A stretch of 64,000 nt of DNA from assembly GCF_009380135.2 (NCBI RefSeq), contig NZ_WHUT02000001.1, positions 186,001 to 250,000 of the forward strand. The letters run 5' to 3'. Below the pieces are notes generated by a model. It saw nothing but the letters and a program-made list of their open reading frames with translations. It ran no database searches and was not told the DNA's origin. The position numbers were made by a program, and so were the translations under genes. Each line of letters begins with the position of its first letter. The first letter of the stretch is position 1. Of this stretch, positions 7,674 through 16,835 are shown piece by piece. This DNA is from Fertoeibacter niger. GTDB lineage: Bacteria; Pseudomonadota; Alphaproteobacteria; Rhodobacterales; Rhodobacteraceae.

Positions 7674-9173
7674 TCAATACCGCCCGCCGTCCTGCTGCCA
7701 GGGTTTCACCAGATTGCCAAAGCGGGTGAAGCGGCCTTCAAAGCTCAGCTCCACCGTGCCGATCGGCCCGTGGCGCTGCTTGCCGATCACGACCTCGGCC
7801 TTGCCATGGACCTGCTCCATGATCGCCTGCCATTTCGCCATGGCCTCCAGATCGTGATCGCCCGGCTTTTCGCGTTCCTTGTAATATTCGTCGCGGTAGA
7901 CGAACATCACCACATCGGCATCCTGTTCAATCGAGCCGGATTCGCGCAGGTCACTCAGTTGGGGCCGCTTGTCCTCGCGGCTTTCCACCTGACGGGAAAG
8001 CTGCGACAGGGCGACCACGGGAATGTTCAGCTCCTTGGCGATGGCCTTCAACCCTTGGGTGATTTCCGACACCTCGTTCACCCGGTTGTCGTTTTTTCCC
8101 GTGCCCTTCAGCAGTTGCAGGTAATCCACCATCAGCACATCAAGCCCGTGCGTGCGCTTCAGCCGCCGCGCGCGGGCCGCCACCTGGCTGATCGGCAGGG
8201 CAGGCGTGTCGTCGATATACAGCGGGCAGGCCTCCAGTGATTTCGCCGCCTCGACGAAACGGCGGAACTCGGCCTCGGTCATGTCGCCGCGCCGGATCTG
8301 TTCCGACGGCACTTCGGATGCTTCTGACAGGATACGTGCCGCCAGTTGCTCGGCGCTCATCTCCAGGCTGAAAAAGCCCACCACCCCGCCTTCCACCGCG
8401 CCATCATGCCCGTCATGGGTGCGCCCGCGCTTGTAGGCCTTGGCGATGTTGAAGGCGATGTTGGTGGCCAGCGAGGTCTTGCCCATCGACGGGCGGCCCG
8501 CGAGGATCAACAGGTCAGACGGGTGCAGCCCGCCCAGCTTCTTGTCCAGGTCGACCAACCCGGTGGAAATGCCCGCCAGCCCGCCATCGCGCTGATAGGC
8601 GGCATTGGCCACGTTCACCGCATCGGTCACGGCCTTGAGGAAGCTTTGAAACCCGCGTTCCGCATGGCCCTGCTCGCCCAGTTTGTAAAGCCGCTGCTCC
8701 GCCTCGACGATCTGTTCCTTCGGCTCGGAGGCCACATCCACCTTGGCCGCCTTGGCCGAGATATCCCGGCCAAGGGCGATCAGTTCGCGCCGCACCGCCA
8801 GATCATAGATCATCTGCGCATAGTCGCGCGCGGCAAAGGCCGAAATCGCCGCCCCCGCCAGACGTGCCAGATAGGCCGGCCCGCCCAGTTGCCGCAGCCC
8901 TTCGTCATCCTCCAGAAACGCCTTCAGCGTGACCGGCGAGGCCAGAGCGTTCTTCAATATCCGCGCCGAGGCGATCTCGAAAATCCGGCAATGCACCGGG
9001 TCAAAGAAATGCTCGGCCTTCACGATGGATGAGATGCGGTCATAGACCTCGTTGTTGGTCAGGATGACACCCAGCAACTGCTGTTCGGCCTCGATATTGT
9101 GCGGCAGCGTGTCGCCTTCGGCCCGCCCGGCGGTGTCCGGCAGGTTGGGCCGGAAAGTCGTGATCTCGTTCAT
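7674..9173 (-). CDS. dnaB: Replicative DNA helicase DnaB
   Basis: DnaB is the hexameric 5'-3' helicase of the replication fork. The N-terminal primase-interacting domain (PHNIEAEQQLLGVILTNNEVYDRI, about residues 25-50) precedes a RecA-like motor. The motor has Walker A AGRPSMGKTSLA, the FSLEMSAEQLAARI block, Walker B VLMVDYLQLL and the SQLSRQVE/DLRESGSIEQDADVVMF motifs. The ATG at 9173 (499 residues) was chosen over the longer open frame starting at 9362 because the extra 63 residues look like translated leader. No intein or insertion is visible. The upstream gap holds DnaA-box-like sites. Confidence 0.97.
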   Translation of the reverse strand: MNEITTFRPNLPDTAGRAEGDTLPHNIEAEQQLLGVILTNNEVYDRISSIVKAEHFFDPVHCRIFEIASARILKNALASPVTLKAFLEDDEGLRQLGGPAYLARLAGAAISAFAARDYAQMIYDLAVRRELIALGRDISAKAAKVDVASEPKEQIVEAEQRLYKLGEQGHAERGFQSFLKAVTDAVNVANAAYQRDGGLAGISTGLVDLDKKLGGLHPSDLLILAGRPSMGKTSLATNIAFNIAKAYKRGRTHDGHDGAVEGGVVGFFSLEMSAEQLAARILSEASEVPSEQIRRGDMTEAEFRRFVEAAKSLEACPLYIDDTPALPISQVAARARRLKRTHGLDVLMVDYLQLLKGTGKNDNRVNEVSEITQGLKAIAKELNIPVVALSQLSRQVESREDKRPQLSDLRESGSIEQDADVVMFVYRDEYYKEREKPGDHDLEAMAKWQAIMEQVHGKAEVVIGKQRHGPIGTVELSFEGRFTRFGNLVKPWQQDGGRY

Positions 9174-9326
9174 GTTCTGCCCTGTCTCTGCGGTCCGATC
9201 CCGGCCCTGCGGATTGGTCCCGCCAGTCCCGGTCAGCCCTGCTGCCCTTGTTCTTGCCCCCCGGCATAGCGGCTGTGCGGTGCCGATCAAGCCGGGAAAG
9301 ATCGGTGGAAAAGTTGCCGCAAAACC

Positions 9327-9456
9327 TGTGGAAAAGCCGGTGACATGGCCGCCGTCTCCCACATCTTGCGGTGTCGCCTATGCATCATACCATGAAACGC
9401 GATTCGGGTCAGCGGCGCTTCTGTCTTATCCCCAATCTGTCACAGGGTTCTCCACA
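9327..9456. promoter_or_regulatory. Cluster of DnaA-box-like sequences upstream of dnaB
   Basis: TGTGGAAAA at 9327-9335 (a reversed TTTTCCACA), TTATCCCCA at 9426-9434 and TTCTCCACA at 9448-9456 each differ by one base from a DnaA box of the form TTATNCACA or TTATCCACA. A weaker GGTGGAAAA lies at 9304-9312. The cluster falls in the 289-base gene-free gap between dnaB and pyrE. It could couple dnaB expression to DnaA; binding is inferred from sequence only. Confidence 0.35.
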
Positions 9457-9462
9457 AGCCGC

Positions 9463-10161
9463 TCAGGGCGCTGTCGTCACGTCGGCGGGTTTCCGCGCCT
9501 CCTGCCATTGGCGGGGCGCGGTCAGGAACGCCTCCACCTCGGCCAGCGTGGCCGCATCAAACGCGCCCTGCGCCCGGGCTTCGGCCAGCACATCCCACCA
9601 GGTGCACAGGTGATGCAGCGTCACGCCATGCGCGGCCAGCCTCTCCTCGGTGCCCGGAAAGATGCCATAGTAAAAGATCACCGCCGTATGCGCGCAGTCC
9701 GCCCCGGTCTCGCGGATCGCATCGACAAAGGACAGCTTGCTGCCCCCGTCGGTCGTCAGATCCTCCACCAACAGCACGCGCTGCCCGGGTGTCATCGCAC
9801 CCTCGATGCGGGCATTGCGCCCGTAACCTTTGGGCTTTTTCCGCACATAGGTCATCGGCAGCGCCATCCGTTCGGCCACCAGTGCCGCAAAGGGAATGCC
9901 CGCCGTCTCGCCGCCCGCGATATTGTCGAACGCCTCGAACCCCGCGTCGCGCATCACCGTCACGGTCAGGAAATCCATCAGCGCGGACCGGATGCGCGGA
10001 TAGGAAATCAGCTTGCGGCAGTCGATATAGGTGGGCGAAGGCAGGCCCGAGGCCAGGATGAACGGCTCGGCGGCATTGAAATGCACAGCCCGGATCTCCA
10101 GCAGCATGCGCGCGGTCAGCCGGGCGATCTCTTCGCGGGGCGGGAAAGCGGTAGGGATCAT
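9463..10161 (-). CDS. pyrE: Orotate phosphoribosyltransferase
   Basis: PyrE converts orotate plus PRPP to OMP in pyrimidine synthesis. The start [23 protein letters not shown] and the PRPP-binding loop [13 protein letters not shown] (about residue 130) are diagnostic. [21 protein letters not shown] and the Lys-rich [10 protein letters not shown] loop are also present. Two ATGs lie close together (10167 and 10161). The second has GAAGG at a better spacing and gives the usual 232 residues; the first would add two residues. It lies 152 bases downstream of pyrC on the same strand. The spacer holds a copy of a dispersed repeat, so the two genes may form an operon. Confidence 0.95.
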   Translation of the reverse strand: MIPTAFPPREEIARLTARMLLEIRAVHFNAAEPFILASGLPSPTYIDCRKLISYPRIRSALMDFLTVTVMRDAGFEAFDNIAGGETAGIPFAALVAERMALPMTYVRKKPKGYGRNARIEGAMTPGQRVLLVEDLTTDGGSKLSFVDAIRETGADCAHTAVIFYYGIFPGTEERLAAHGVTLHHLCTWWDVLAEARAQGAFDAATLAEVEAFLTAPRQWQEARKPADVTTAP

Positions 10162-10183
10162 GCGCATCGTCCTTCTTCTGTCT

Positions 10184-10220
10184 GCATTTTCTGTCTCAAA
10201 ATATCCCCGCCGGAGGCCTC
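10184..10220. repeat. Dispersed 37-bp repeat, copy A
   Basis: This 37-bp sequence, beginning GCATTTTCTGTCTCAAAATA and ending CCGGAGGCCTC, recurs at 22282-22318 with a single mismatch. A diverged third copy in inverse orientation is split by the IS element (18670-18694 plus 22241 onward). Here it lies between pyrC and the pyrE start. It contains the palindromic core CCGGAGGCCTCCG. Confidence 0.8.
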
Positions 10221-10313
10221 CGCCGCCCGGCAAACAGCGACCGGCCACCAGCCCCGCGCGCGGCAGCGCCGCCAAGCGGGGGCTCGATGCCCCCCGAGGC
10301 GGCACCCCCGGCC

Positions 10314-11354
10314 TCAGGCGTCCACATGCCAGTGCAGCGCGAAGCCGGGGTCGAAGACCGTCACCGGCCCGGCCTCGGTCAGGATCTTGTCGGGCAGTTC
10401 CAGCGCCGCGCCGCGCGTCAGCGTCAGGCGCGCCTCGGTCAGCGGCAGGCCGTAGAACCCGGCACCGTTCAGGGCGCAGAACGCCTCCAGCCGGTCCAGC
10501 GCGCCCATCTCTTCGAACACGTGGGCCAGAATGGGCATTGTGTTCGTGGCGGTGAAACAGCCGGCACAGCCGCAGGCATGTTCCTTCAGCGCGTCCACAT
10601 GCGGGGCGGAATCGGTGCCAAGGAAAAACCGCGCCTCGCCCGATGTGGCCGCTTGGCGCAGCGCCAGACGGTGCTCCTCGCGCTTCGCCACCGGCAGGCA
10701 GTAGTAGTGCGGCTTGATCCCGCCTACCAGTATATGATTGCGGTTGATGATCAGGTGATGCGTCGTGATCGTGGCGGCCAGATCATCGCCGCCCGACCGC
10801 GCATAGGCCACGCCCTCGGCTGTGGTGATATGCTCCATCACCACGCGCAGGCCGGGGTTCGCGCGGCGCAGGGGCTCCAGCACGGTGTCGATGAACACGG
10901 CCTCGCGGTCAAAGATGTCAACCTCGGGTGTCGTCACCTCGCCATGGATGCACAGGGGCAGGCCGATCTCGGCCATCCTGTCCAGCACGGCGCGCACGCG
11001 GGCGAAATCGCGCACGCCACCGTGGCTGTTGGTGGTGGCCCCGGCGGGGTAAAGCTTCACCGCCTTCACCAGACCGCTGGCATGGGCGGCGGCCACATCG
11101 GCGGGGTCGGTGTCTTCGGTCAGATAGAGGGTCATCAGGGGCTCGAACACCGCGCCTTCGGGCAAGGCGGCCATGATGCGGTCGCGGTAGGCCGCGGCAT
11201 CGGCGGCCGTCACCACGGGGGGCACCAGATTGGGCATGATGATTGCGCGGGCGAAATGCCGGGTGGTTTCGGGCAGCACACCTTGCAGAACCGCGCCGTC
11301 GCGCAGGTGCAGGTGCATGTCATCGGGGCGGCGGATGGTGATGCTGAGGCTCAT
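10314..11354 (-). CDS. pyrC: Dihydroorotase
   Basis: PyrC catalyses reversible cyclisation of carbamoyl aspartate to dihydroorotate, a zinc-dependent step of pyrimidine synthesis. The metal-binding HLHLRD motif is at residues 14-19 ([13 protein letters not shown]). The carboxylated Lys lies in [15 protein letters not shown], with further ligands in CIHGEVT and VMEHITT and the Asp in [10 protein letters not shown]. The length of 346 residues and motif order match class II (E. coli-type) dihydroorotases. It starts at ATG 11354 and is divergent from an LprI-like gene. Confidence 0.96.
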   Translation of the reverse strand: MSLSITIRRPDDMHLHLRDGAVLQGVLPETTRHFARAIIMPNLVPPVVTAADAAAYRDRIMAALPEGAVFEPLMTLYLTEDTDPADVAAAHASGLVKAVKLYPAGATTNSHGGVRDFARVRAVLDRMAEIGLPLCIHGEVTTPEVDIFDREAVFIDTVLEPLRRANPGLRVVMEHITTAEGVAYARSGGDDLAATITTHHLIINRNHILVGGIKPHYYCLPVAKREEHRLALRQAATSGEARFFLGTDSAPHVDALKEHACGCAGCFTATNTMPILAHVFEEMGALDRLEAFCALNGAGFYGLPLTEARLTLTRGAALELPDKILTEAGPVTVFDPGFALHWHVDA

Positions 11355-11504
11355 GCGCTTGCGCGTAGCGCATCAGGGCTGCGGATTCCAGTGGCTTTGC
11401 GGCGGTGGCGGTAGCACGGGCGCAAATAGCGGGGGTGCAAACCGCTGGCGCGGCGGGCGCGATTGGTGTTTGGTTGGCATCTGATCCAAGCCGAAGGTGC
11501 CCCG

Positions 11505-11909
11505 ATGTCCCGCTTGCTGCCGCTGATCCTGCCCGCCGTTCTGGCCTTTGCCGCCCTGCCTGTCGCCGCGCAGAACGTGAACTGCAACACCGCGCAGACG
11601 CAGGTGGAGATGACCTTTTGCGCCGAACAGGACTGGCTGGTGGCAGATGACGATCTGAACGCCGCTTACCGCGAGGCGCGCGACATGATGCGCGCCATCG
11701 ACGCCAACCTGCCGGTGGTGCAGCGCGGCGCGGAAGAACAGTTGCGCAACGGCCAGCGCGCCTGGGTGACGTTCCGCGATGCCACCTGCGCCGCCGAGGG
11801 CTATGCCTTTCACGGCGGGTCGGCAGAGCCGATGATCATCTATTCCTGCCGCGCGCGTCTGACGCAGCAGCGCGCGGCGGATCTGTGGCTGATGTCACAG
11901 CCTTACTGA
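11505..11909 (+). CDS. Secreted LprI-like (DUF1311) protein
   Basis: An N-terminal signal peptide (residues 1-20, ending VAAQ) precedes a small domain with NCNTAQTQVEMTFCAEQDWLVADDDLNAAYREA and later QLRNGQRAWVTFRDATCAAE. These are the hallmarks of the LprI/DUF1311 family, some members of which inhibit lysozyme. Four or more Cys residues suggest disulfides in the periplasm. The ATG at 11505 (134 residues) was chosen because the open frame upstream lacks a signal sequence. The gene stands alone, convergent with the next gene, whose stop codon is 3 bases away. Confidence 0.85.
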   Translation: MSRLLPLILPAVLAFAALPVAAQNVNCNTAQTQVEMTFCAEQDWLVADDDLNAAYREARDMMRAIDANLPVVQRGAEEQLRNGQRAWVTFRDATCAAEGYAFHGGSAEPMIIYSCRARLTQQRAADLWLMSQPY

Positions 11910-11911
11910 CC

Positions 11912-12877
11912 TTACAGCGTGGCTGAACTTGTGGCTGGGCCTGCGGCGGCGGCGCTTTCCAGTTCGGCCAGCCGCTTGCGGAAACGCGGCGCGTTGAGCC
12001 GCTGGCTGACCGAACGGCACACCATGATCTCGCGCGCCGGGCGGCCCTCGGTCAGCGCCCAGAGCGTGCGCAGATAAGGGCCGTATTGCCGTCGCCCGCG
12101 CCAGAGGCTGTGAAACAGCGGGGCTGACATGCGGCCTTCGCAGGCGGCCTCGATCAGCTGCGACAGGATGTTCATCTGGGTCAGTGCCTGCGGCAGGTCG
12201 GCCCGGCGGGTCAGGTGGCGGCAGCGCAGTTGTGTGACATAGGGTTTGGTGAACAGGGCCGCATGCATGGCGTCCAGCGGTTGCGCCGGGTCATGCAGCA
12301 CGAACACCTCGCCGGTGCCCTCGGTCATGTCGGGGGCGAAACCGTAGCGGTCGGTGAAGGACAGGCGGCGTTTGGCCATGTCGCGCCGGTCCCATCCGGC
12401 CACCGCCGGGTCCAGCGTGGCGCGGGGTTGCAGGGCCAGCACGGTGGCCCCGGGGGCGGTGACGGAATAGGCGCAGGCGGCATAGCCCCCCATGCCCGAG
12501 CCATAGAACACCACGCGGTCGAAATCCTCGAAAAACGCATCATCCACCAGCCGGTCGAAATAGCGGTAGACGGCGGCGTCACGATACCAGGTGTCACCCT
12601 CGGCGATCAGGCACAGATGCGACCAGCCTTTTGCCGCGGCGATGGCATGGCCTGCGGGCATTTGCCCCGGTGTGGCGCGGATGGCGGCCAATGATTCGAA
12701 CGTGACCAGCAAGACCGGGCTTTGATCGCTGAAAAATGCCCAATGCGCATCGCCCAGCGGCTGAAAATACCCGGCCTCCTCGCCGATGTCATCCATCAGG
12801 GCAAGCCAGGAGTCACGGTCGGTCGCCCCGGCGGCATCGGGGGCCGCAGCGGGCGATACAGGCACATCAACAGACAT
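11912..12877 (-). CDS. Uncharacterised alpha/beta-hydrolase-like protein
   Basis: The 321-residue protein has the pattern VLLVTFESLAAIRA, then DRVVFYGSGMGGYAACAYSV, then VFVLHDPAQPLDAMHAALF. This resembles the strand-nucleophile elbow-acid layout of an alpha/beta hydrolase. The elbow reads G-S-G-M-G, with Gly where the catalytic Ser is expected, so it may be non-catalytic. I recall similar Rhodobacter-group proteins being labelled phosphoadenosine phosphosulfate reductase, but no PAPS-reductase motif is visible. The start at 12877 (MSVDVPVSPAAA) was chosen because the 30 upstream residues look like untranslated leader. It precedes no obvious operon partner; a glycosyltransferase lies upstream on the same strand. 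Confidence 0.6.
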   Translation of the reverse strand: MSVDVPVSPAAAPDAAGATDRDSWLALMDDIGEEAGYFQPLGDAHWAFFSDQSPVLLVTFESLAAIRATPGQMPAGHAIAAAKGWSHLCLIAEGDTWYRDAAVYRYFDRLVDDAFFEDFDRVVFYGSGMGGYAACAYSVTAPGATVLALQPRATLDPAVAGWDRRDMAKRRLSFTDRYGFAPDMTEGTGEVFVLHDPAQPLDAMHAALFTKPYVTQLRCRHLTRRADLPQALTQMNILSQLIEAACEGRMSAPLFHSLWRGRRQYGPYLRTLWALTEGRPAREIMVCRSVSQRLNAPRFRKRLAELESAAAAGPATSSATL

Positions 12878-13041
12878 TTTCTCAACCTTTGCGCAGAAAA
12901 TCCGGCGGGTGACACCGGATCTGGTCATCAAGGCTGCCAGTGTGGCGCGGCGAAAGCATGCGGGCAATGGGGCAGAGATGCGGCAGTTGGCGGAAATCCG
13001 CGAACAGTGCGGGGCGATTGTTTCGCCGGTGTGGCCGGTGG

Positions 13042-14079
13042 TCAGGTCAGCCGCGCGGCCCCGCTGTGCTGCCAGATCGGGCGCAGCTCATCCGGTGTCA
13101 GCACCCGGCTGGGGGGGGTCAGCAGCAGGCGGCCATAAAGCGCGCGCCAGGGTTCCTCGGCCATCAGGGCGGCAAAGCGGGCGTGGCGCCACGCAACGCC
13201 CTCGGCATGCAGGCGCGCCAGTGCGGGGTCGGATTTCAGTTCGGCCAGCAGGGGGGCGCTGCGGGGGGCAATGGCCACAATGCTGGCATCCTCGGTGTCG
13301 CAGAAGTTGCGGTCCACCCAATAGCCCATGTCAAAGGTCGAAGCCTCGCGGTTGGCGCGGCCCCGGTCGCATTTCACGATGTAGCTTTCCATCGCGCCAA
13401 GGGCGTAGTGGTTGAGCTGCACCAGCTGGTAGTTGTCCTGGCCAAAGACCGAAAACAGCCGCTGGGTGTGGAACAGGGGGGGCAGTTCGCGGCCCGATCC
13501 GTCGAACCAGCGTTGGGCGGGCAGGCGGGTCTTGTCGGGGCTGCGCGGGCGGTGGACGCCCAGCTTGCGGTAGCTGCCGTCATTGCGGAACAGCGTCTTG
13601 AACAGCGCCGCCCGCCATGGCCAGTAAAGCACGGCGGGGGCGGCGCGGGTGAAGGTTGCGGTGACGGGCGCGTCGGTGAAGGCGGTGACACCGGCATTGC
13701 CGAACATGCGCCAGGTCAGGGGGATCGCGGTGGCATCCGGCAGGGCCGCCAGCAGGGCGGGCAGGGTGCGGTCGCCCGCGTGAATGTTCACGAATTCGTC
13801 GATGTCCGACACAAGCACCCAGTCGGCGGCGGCCATCAGCGGGTGACGGTCGGCCTGTTTCAGTGCCGCCCATTGCGGGCCTTCGGGGAAAGGGCCGATG
13901 TTGCGGATGTGGGTCAGCTGTCCCATGGCTTGCAGCCGGTCCAGCATCGCATCGGTGCCATCCGTGCAATCGTTGGAAAACACGAGGAAATCTGTAAAAC
14001 CGCAGGCGCGGTGATGCGCCAGCCATTCCAGCAGGAAGGCCGCCTCGTTGCGCAGGGTCAGGATGGCGAGGAAACGCAT
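13042..14079 (-). CDS. Glycosyltransferase family 2/92-like protein
   Basis: The protein starts MRFLAILTLRNEAAFLLEWLAHHRACGFTDF, followed by FSNDCTDGTDAML and a DIDEF motif (about residue 95). This is the pattern of small GT-A glycosyltransferases with a DxD metal site (Glyco_tranf_2_4 / GT92-like). A later GVHRPRSP and HYALGAMESYIVKCDRG block is shared by this family. Length is 345 residues. The acceptor is unknown, and no polysaccharide cluster is near. It shares strand with the alpha/beta-hydrolase-like gene, separated by about 165 bases. Confidence 0.85.
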   Translation of the reverse strand: MRFLAILTLRNEAAFLLEWLAHHRACGFTDFLVFSNDCTDGTDAMLDRLQAMGQLTHIRNIGPFPEGPQWAALKQADRHPLMAAADWVLVSDIDEFVNIHAGDRTLPALLAALPDATAIPLTWRMFGNAGVTAFTDAPVTATFTRAAPAVLYWPWRAALFKTLFRNDGSYRKLGVHRPRSPDKTRLPAQRWFDGSGRELPPLFHTQRLFSVFGQDNYQLVQLNHYALGAMESYIVKCDRGRANREASTFDMGYWVDRNFCDTEDASIVAIAPRSAPLLAELKSDPALARLHAEGVAWRHARFAALMAEEPWRALYGRLLLTPPSRVLTPDELRPIWQHSGAARLT

Positions 14080-14258
14080 CGGGCTCTTTCGCTGGGCTGT
14101 GTGGTGCTTGGCCTAGCACGGGCCGCGCTTGCGGGGAAAGCGTTTCGGGCGATTGCGCGCGGTCTGGAAACAATGGCGGGTGGCGGCGGGCCGCCCAGGG
14201 ATCGCCCGGCGATTGTTGCGCGGGCCGGGCGGGCCGTGTATCACCCGGGCGGACACTG

Positions 14259-14318
14259 GCCCCGGCGGGGCGGGAATGACAGCCCCGTCGGGGCAAAGGT
14301 TAACTGCCCCTGCGGGGC
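14259..14318 (+). promoter_or_regulatory. Three evenly spaced 13-bp palindromes in the fabF leader
   Basis: GCCCCGGCGGGGC (14259-14271), GCCCCGTCGGGGC (14282-14294) and GCCCCTGCGGGGC (14306-14318) each form a 5-bp GC hairpin with a 3-base loop. They repeat every 23-24 bases and end 20 bases before the fabF ATG. A shorter relative, GCCCCTCGGGGC, is in the acpP leader at 6087-6098. They could act on the mRNA leader or be repeats of another kind. Confidence 0.55.
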
Positions 14319-14338
14319 ATGGATAAGGAAAGCTGCCG

Positions 14339-15601
14339 ATGCGTCGCGTTGTTGTCACGGGTCTGGGGATGGTCACGCCGCTGGCTTGCGGGGTGGAAGA
14401 AACCTGGAGCCGCCTGATCGCGGGGCAGTCTGGCGCGGGGCCGATCACCCGGTTCGATGCGTCGCGGGTGGTCACGCAATATGCCTGCGAGATCCCGATG
14501 GGTGACGGCACCGACGGCACGTTCAACCCCGATGACTGGATGGAGCCGAAGGACCGCCGCAAGGTGGATGATTTCATCCTGTATGGCATGGCGGCGGCGG
14601 TGCAGGCGGTGCGGGATTCGGGCTGGGAACCTGCGAATGAAGAGGAGCGCTGCCGCACCGGGGTGATGATCGGGTCGGGCATCGGCGGGCTGACCTCGAT
14701 CGCTGAAACCGCGGTGCTGATCGCAGAGCGCGGGCCGAAACGGGTATCGCCGTTCTTCATTCCCGGGGCGCTGATCAACCTGATTTCGGGGCAGGTTTCC
14801 ATTCGCTTCGGCTTCAAGGGGCCGAACCATGCGGTTGTGACGGCCTGTTCGACGGGCGCGCATGCCATTGGCGATGCGGCGCGGTTGATTCAATGGGGCG
14901 ATGCGGATGTGATGATCGCGGGCGGCGCGGAGTCGCCGATTAGCGAGATCGGGATTGCGGGGTTCAACGCCTGCAAGGCGCTGAGCACCAAGCGGGCGGA
15001 TGATCCGACCAAGGCCAGCCGCCCCTATGACGCCGACCGCGATGGTTTCGTGATGGGCGAAGGCGCGGGTGTGGTGGTACTGGAGGAATACGAACACGCC
15101 GTGGCGCGGGGGGCAAAGATTTACGCCGAGGTGCTGGGTTACGGGCTGTCGGGCGATGCCTATCACATCACGGCACCTGCCGAGGATGGCGATGGCGGAT
15201 TCCGGTCGATGCAGATGGCGCTGAAACGCGCGGGGCTGGAACCGGCGGCGGTGGATTACATCAACGCGCATGGCACATCCACCATGGCCGACACGATTGA
15301 ATTGAAGGCGGTGGAGCGGATGCTGGGCGAAGCGGCAGCGGGGGCGACGATGAGTTCGACCAAATCGGCCACCGGGCATCTGCTCGGGGCGGCGGGGGCC
15401 GTGGAGGCGATATTCGGCGTGCTGGCGCTGCGCGACCAGGTGGCGCCGCCGACGATCAACCTCGACAATCCGGCGGTGGTGCCGGTGCTGGATCTGGCGG
15501 CCAATGTGGCGGTGAAGCGGAAGATCGACGTGGTGCTTTCCAATTCCTTCGGGTTCGGGGGCACCAATGCCTCGCTGATCCTGGGCCGGGTGGCGGGCTG
15601 A
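14339..15601 (+). CDS. fabF: 3-oxoacyl-ACP synthase II (KAS II)
   Basis: FabF condenses malonyl-ACP with acyl-ACP to elongate fatty acids. It starts MRRVVVTGLGMVTPLACGVEETW. The nucleophilic Cys is in VVTACSTGAHAIGDA (about residue 170). The two catalytic His residues are in INAHGTST and SATGHLLGAAGAVEA, and the GFGGTNASL C-terminal motif is present. Its 420 residues are standard. The ATG at 14339 follows AAGGAAAGC. Its stop overlaps the start of mltG (TGATG), so the two are co-transcribed. It is uncoupled from acpP, from which it is separated by 8 kb. Confidence 0.97.
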   Translation: MRRVVVTGLGMVTPLACGVEETWSRLIAGQSGAGPITRFDASRVVTQYACEIPMGDGTDGTFNPDDWMEPKDRRKVDDFILYGMAAAVQAVRDSGWEPANEEERCRTGVMIGSGIGGLTSIAETAVLIAERGPKRVSPFFIPGALINLISGQVSIRFGFKGPNHAVVTACSTGAHAIGDAARLIQWGDADVMIAGGAESPISEIGIAGFNACKALSTKRADDPTKASRPYDADRDGFVMGEGAGVVVLEEYEHAVARGAKIYAEVLGYGLSGDAYHITAPAEDGDGGFRSMQMALKRAGLEPAAVDYINAHGTSTMADTIELKAVERMLGEAAAGATMSSTKSATGHLLGAAGAVEAIFGVLALRDQVAPPTINLDNPAVVPVLDLAANVAVKRKIDVVLSNSFGFGGTNASLILGRVAG

Positions 15602-16776
15602 TGTGGCGCTCCATCGCCTCGAACGCGCTGACGCTGTTCATTGCCGTGCTGGTGCTGGCGGCGGGGCTGCTGGCCTGGGGGCGGGAAGAGTTTACCGGGC
15701 CGGGGCCGCTGGCCGAGGCGGTCTGTGTGCGGGTGGAGCGGGGGGCCTCGCTTTCGGCCGTGTCGCGCACGCTGGAAGCGCAGGGCGCGGTATCGGATGC
15801 GCGGATTTTCCGCATCGGGGCAGATTATGCTGACCGGGCGGGCGGGCTGAAATTCGGGTCGTATCTGGTGCCGCCGGGGGCCTCGATGACCGAGGTGCTG
15901 GATATCCTGACCACCAGTGGCCAGTCGACCTGCGGGCGCGAGGTGATCTATCGCATCGGCGTGCTGACCGCAGAAATGGTGCTGCGCGAGCTTGATGCGG
16001 CGACCAACCGCTATGTCGAGGTGGTGGCCTTTGACCCGGCCGCCGATGCGCCCCCGGCGGAATATGTCGATGCGGCCGAAGCGGATGACCTGCGCTGGCG
16101 CGTGACGCTGGCCGAGGGCGTGACAAGCTGGCAGGTGGTGGAAAGCCTGAAACGGGCCGATTTCCTGACCGGCGAAGTGGCGGCGGTGCCGCCAGAGGGC
16201 AGCCTTGCCCCCGACAGCTATGAGGTGGCGCGGGGCGACGACCGCGCGGCGCTGCTGGGGCTGATGGCGGAACGGCAGACCAGCATTCTGGCCGACCTTT
16301 GGGCCGCACGGGCCGAGGGGCTGCCCTATGAGACGCCCGAAGAGGCACTGGTGATGGCCAGCATCGTGGAAAAGGAAACCGGCATCGCCGAGGAACGGCG
16401 GCAGGTGGCGAGCGTGTTCGTGAACCGGATGCGGCAGGGCATGCGGTTGCAGACCGACCCGACGGTGATCTATGGCATCACCAATGGCGAGGGTGCGCTG
16501 GGGCGCGGGTTGCGGCAAAGTGAGCTTCGCCGCGCAACGCCTTACAATACCTATGTGATTGACGGATTGCCCCCCACGCCCATCGCCAACCCCGGGCGGC
16601 TGAGCATCGAAGCGGCGCTGAACCCCGATACCACCGACTACATCTTCTTTGTGGCGGATGGCACGGGCGGGCATGCCTTTGCGACCAATCTGGCCGATCA
16701 CAACACCAATGTGGCGGCCTGGCGGGCGATCGAGGCGCAGCGGGGCGAGGAACCCACTGGCGTACAGGGCGACTGA
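15601..16776 (+). CDS. mltG: Endolytic murein transglycosylase MltG
   Basis: MltG cuts nascent peptidoglycan glycan strands and so sets their length. An N-terminal membrane anchor (about residues 9-27) is followed by a LysM-like domain. The YceG catalytic domain has EALVMASIVEKETGIAEERRQVASVFVNRMRQGMRLQTDPTVIYGI, which includes the conserved catalytic Glu (in KETG). It ends NTYVIDGLPPTPIANPGRLSIEAALNP. Length is 391 residues. The gene overlaps fabF by one base, a common fabF-mltG arrangement. Confidence 0.95.
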   Translation: MWRSIASNALTLFIAVLVLAAGLLAWGREEFTGPGPLAEAVCVRVERGASLSAVSRTLEAQGAVSDARIFRIGADYADRAGGLKFGSYLVPPGASMTEVLDILTTSGQSTCGREVIYRIGVLTAEMVLRELDAATNRYVEVVAFDPAADAPPAEYVDAAEADDLRWRVTLAEGVTSWQVVESLKRADFLTGEVAAVPPEGSLAPDSYEVARGDDRAALLGLMAERQTSILADLWAARAEGLPYETPEEALVMASIVEKETGIAEERRQVASVFVNRMRQGMRLQTDPTVIYGITNGEGALGRGLRQSELRRATPYNTYVIDGLPPTPIANPGRLSIEAALNPDTTDYIFFVADGTGGHAFATNLADHNTNVAAWRAIEAQRGEEPTGVQGD

Positions 16777-16835
16777 TGGTTAAGGCGCGGTTAACGCAGC
16801 GCGCGCCAAGCCATTGATAGCGCTGCGTTTTTAGA

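Noticed and set aside
11912-12877. Phosphoadenosine phosphosulfate reductase
   Set aside because: No PP-loop (SGGKDS-type) motif or catalytic Cys region is visible. The GSGMGGYAA elbow points to an alpha/beta-hydrolase-like fold instead.
15256-16701. 481-residue minus-strand frame opposite mltG and the end of fabF
   Set aside because: Antisense shadow of two well-supported genes; no recognisable motif.
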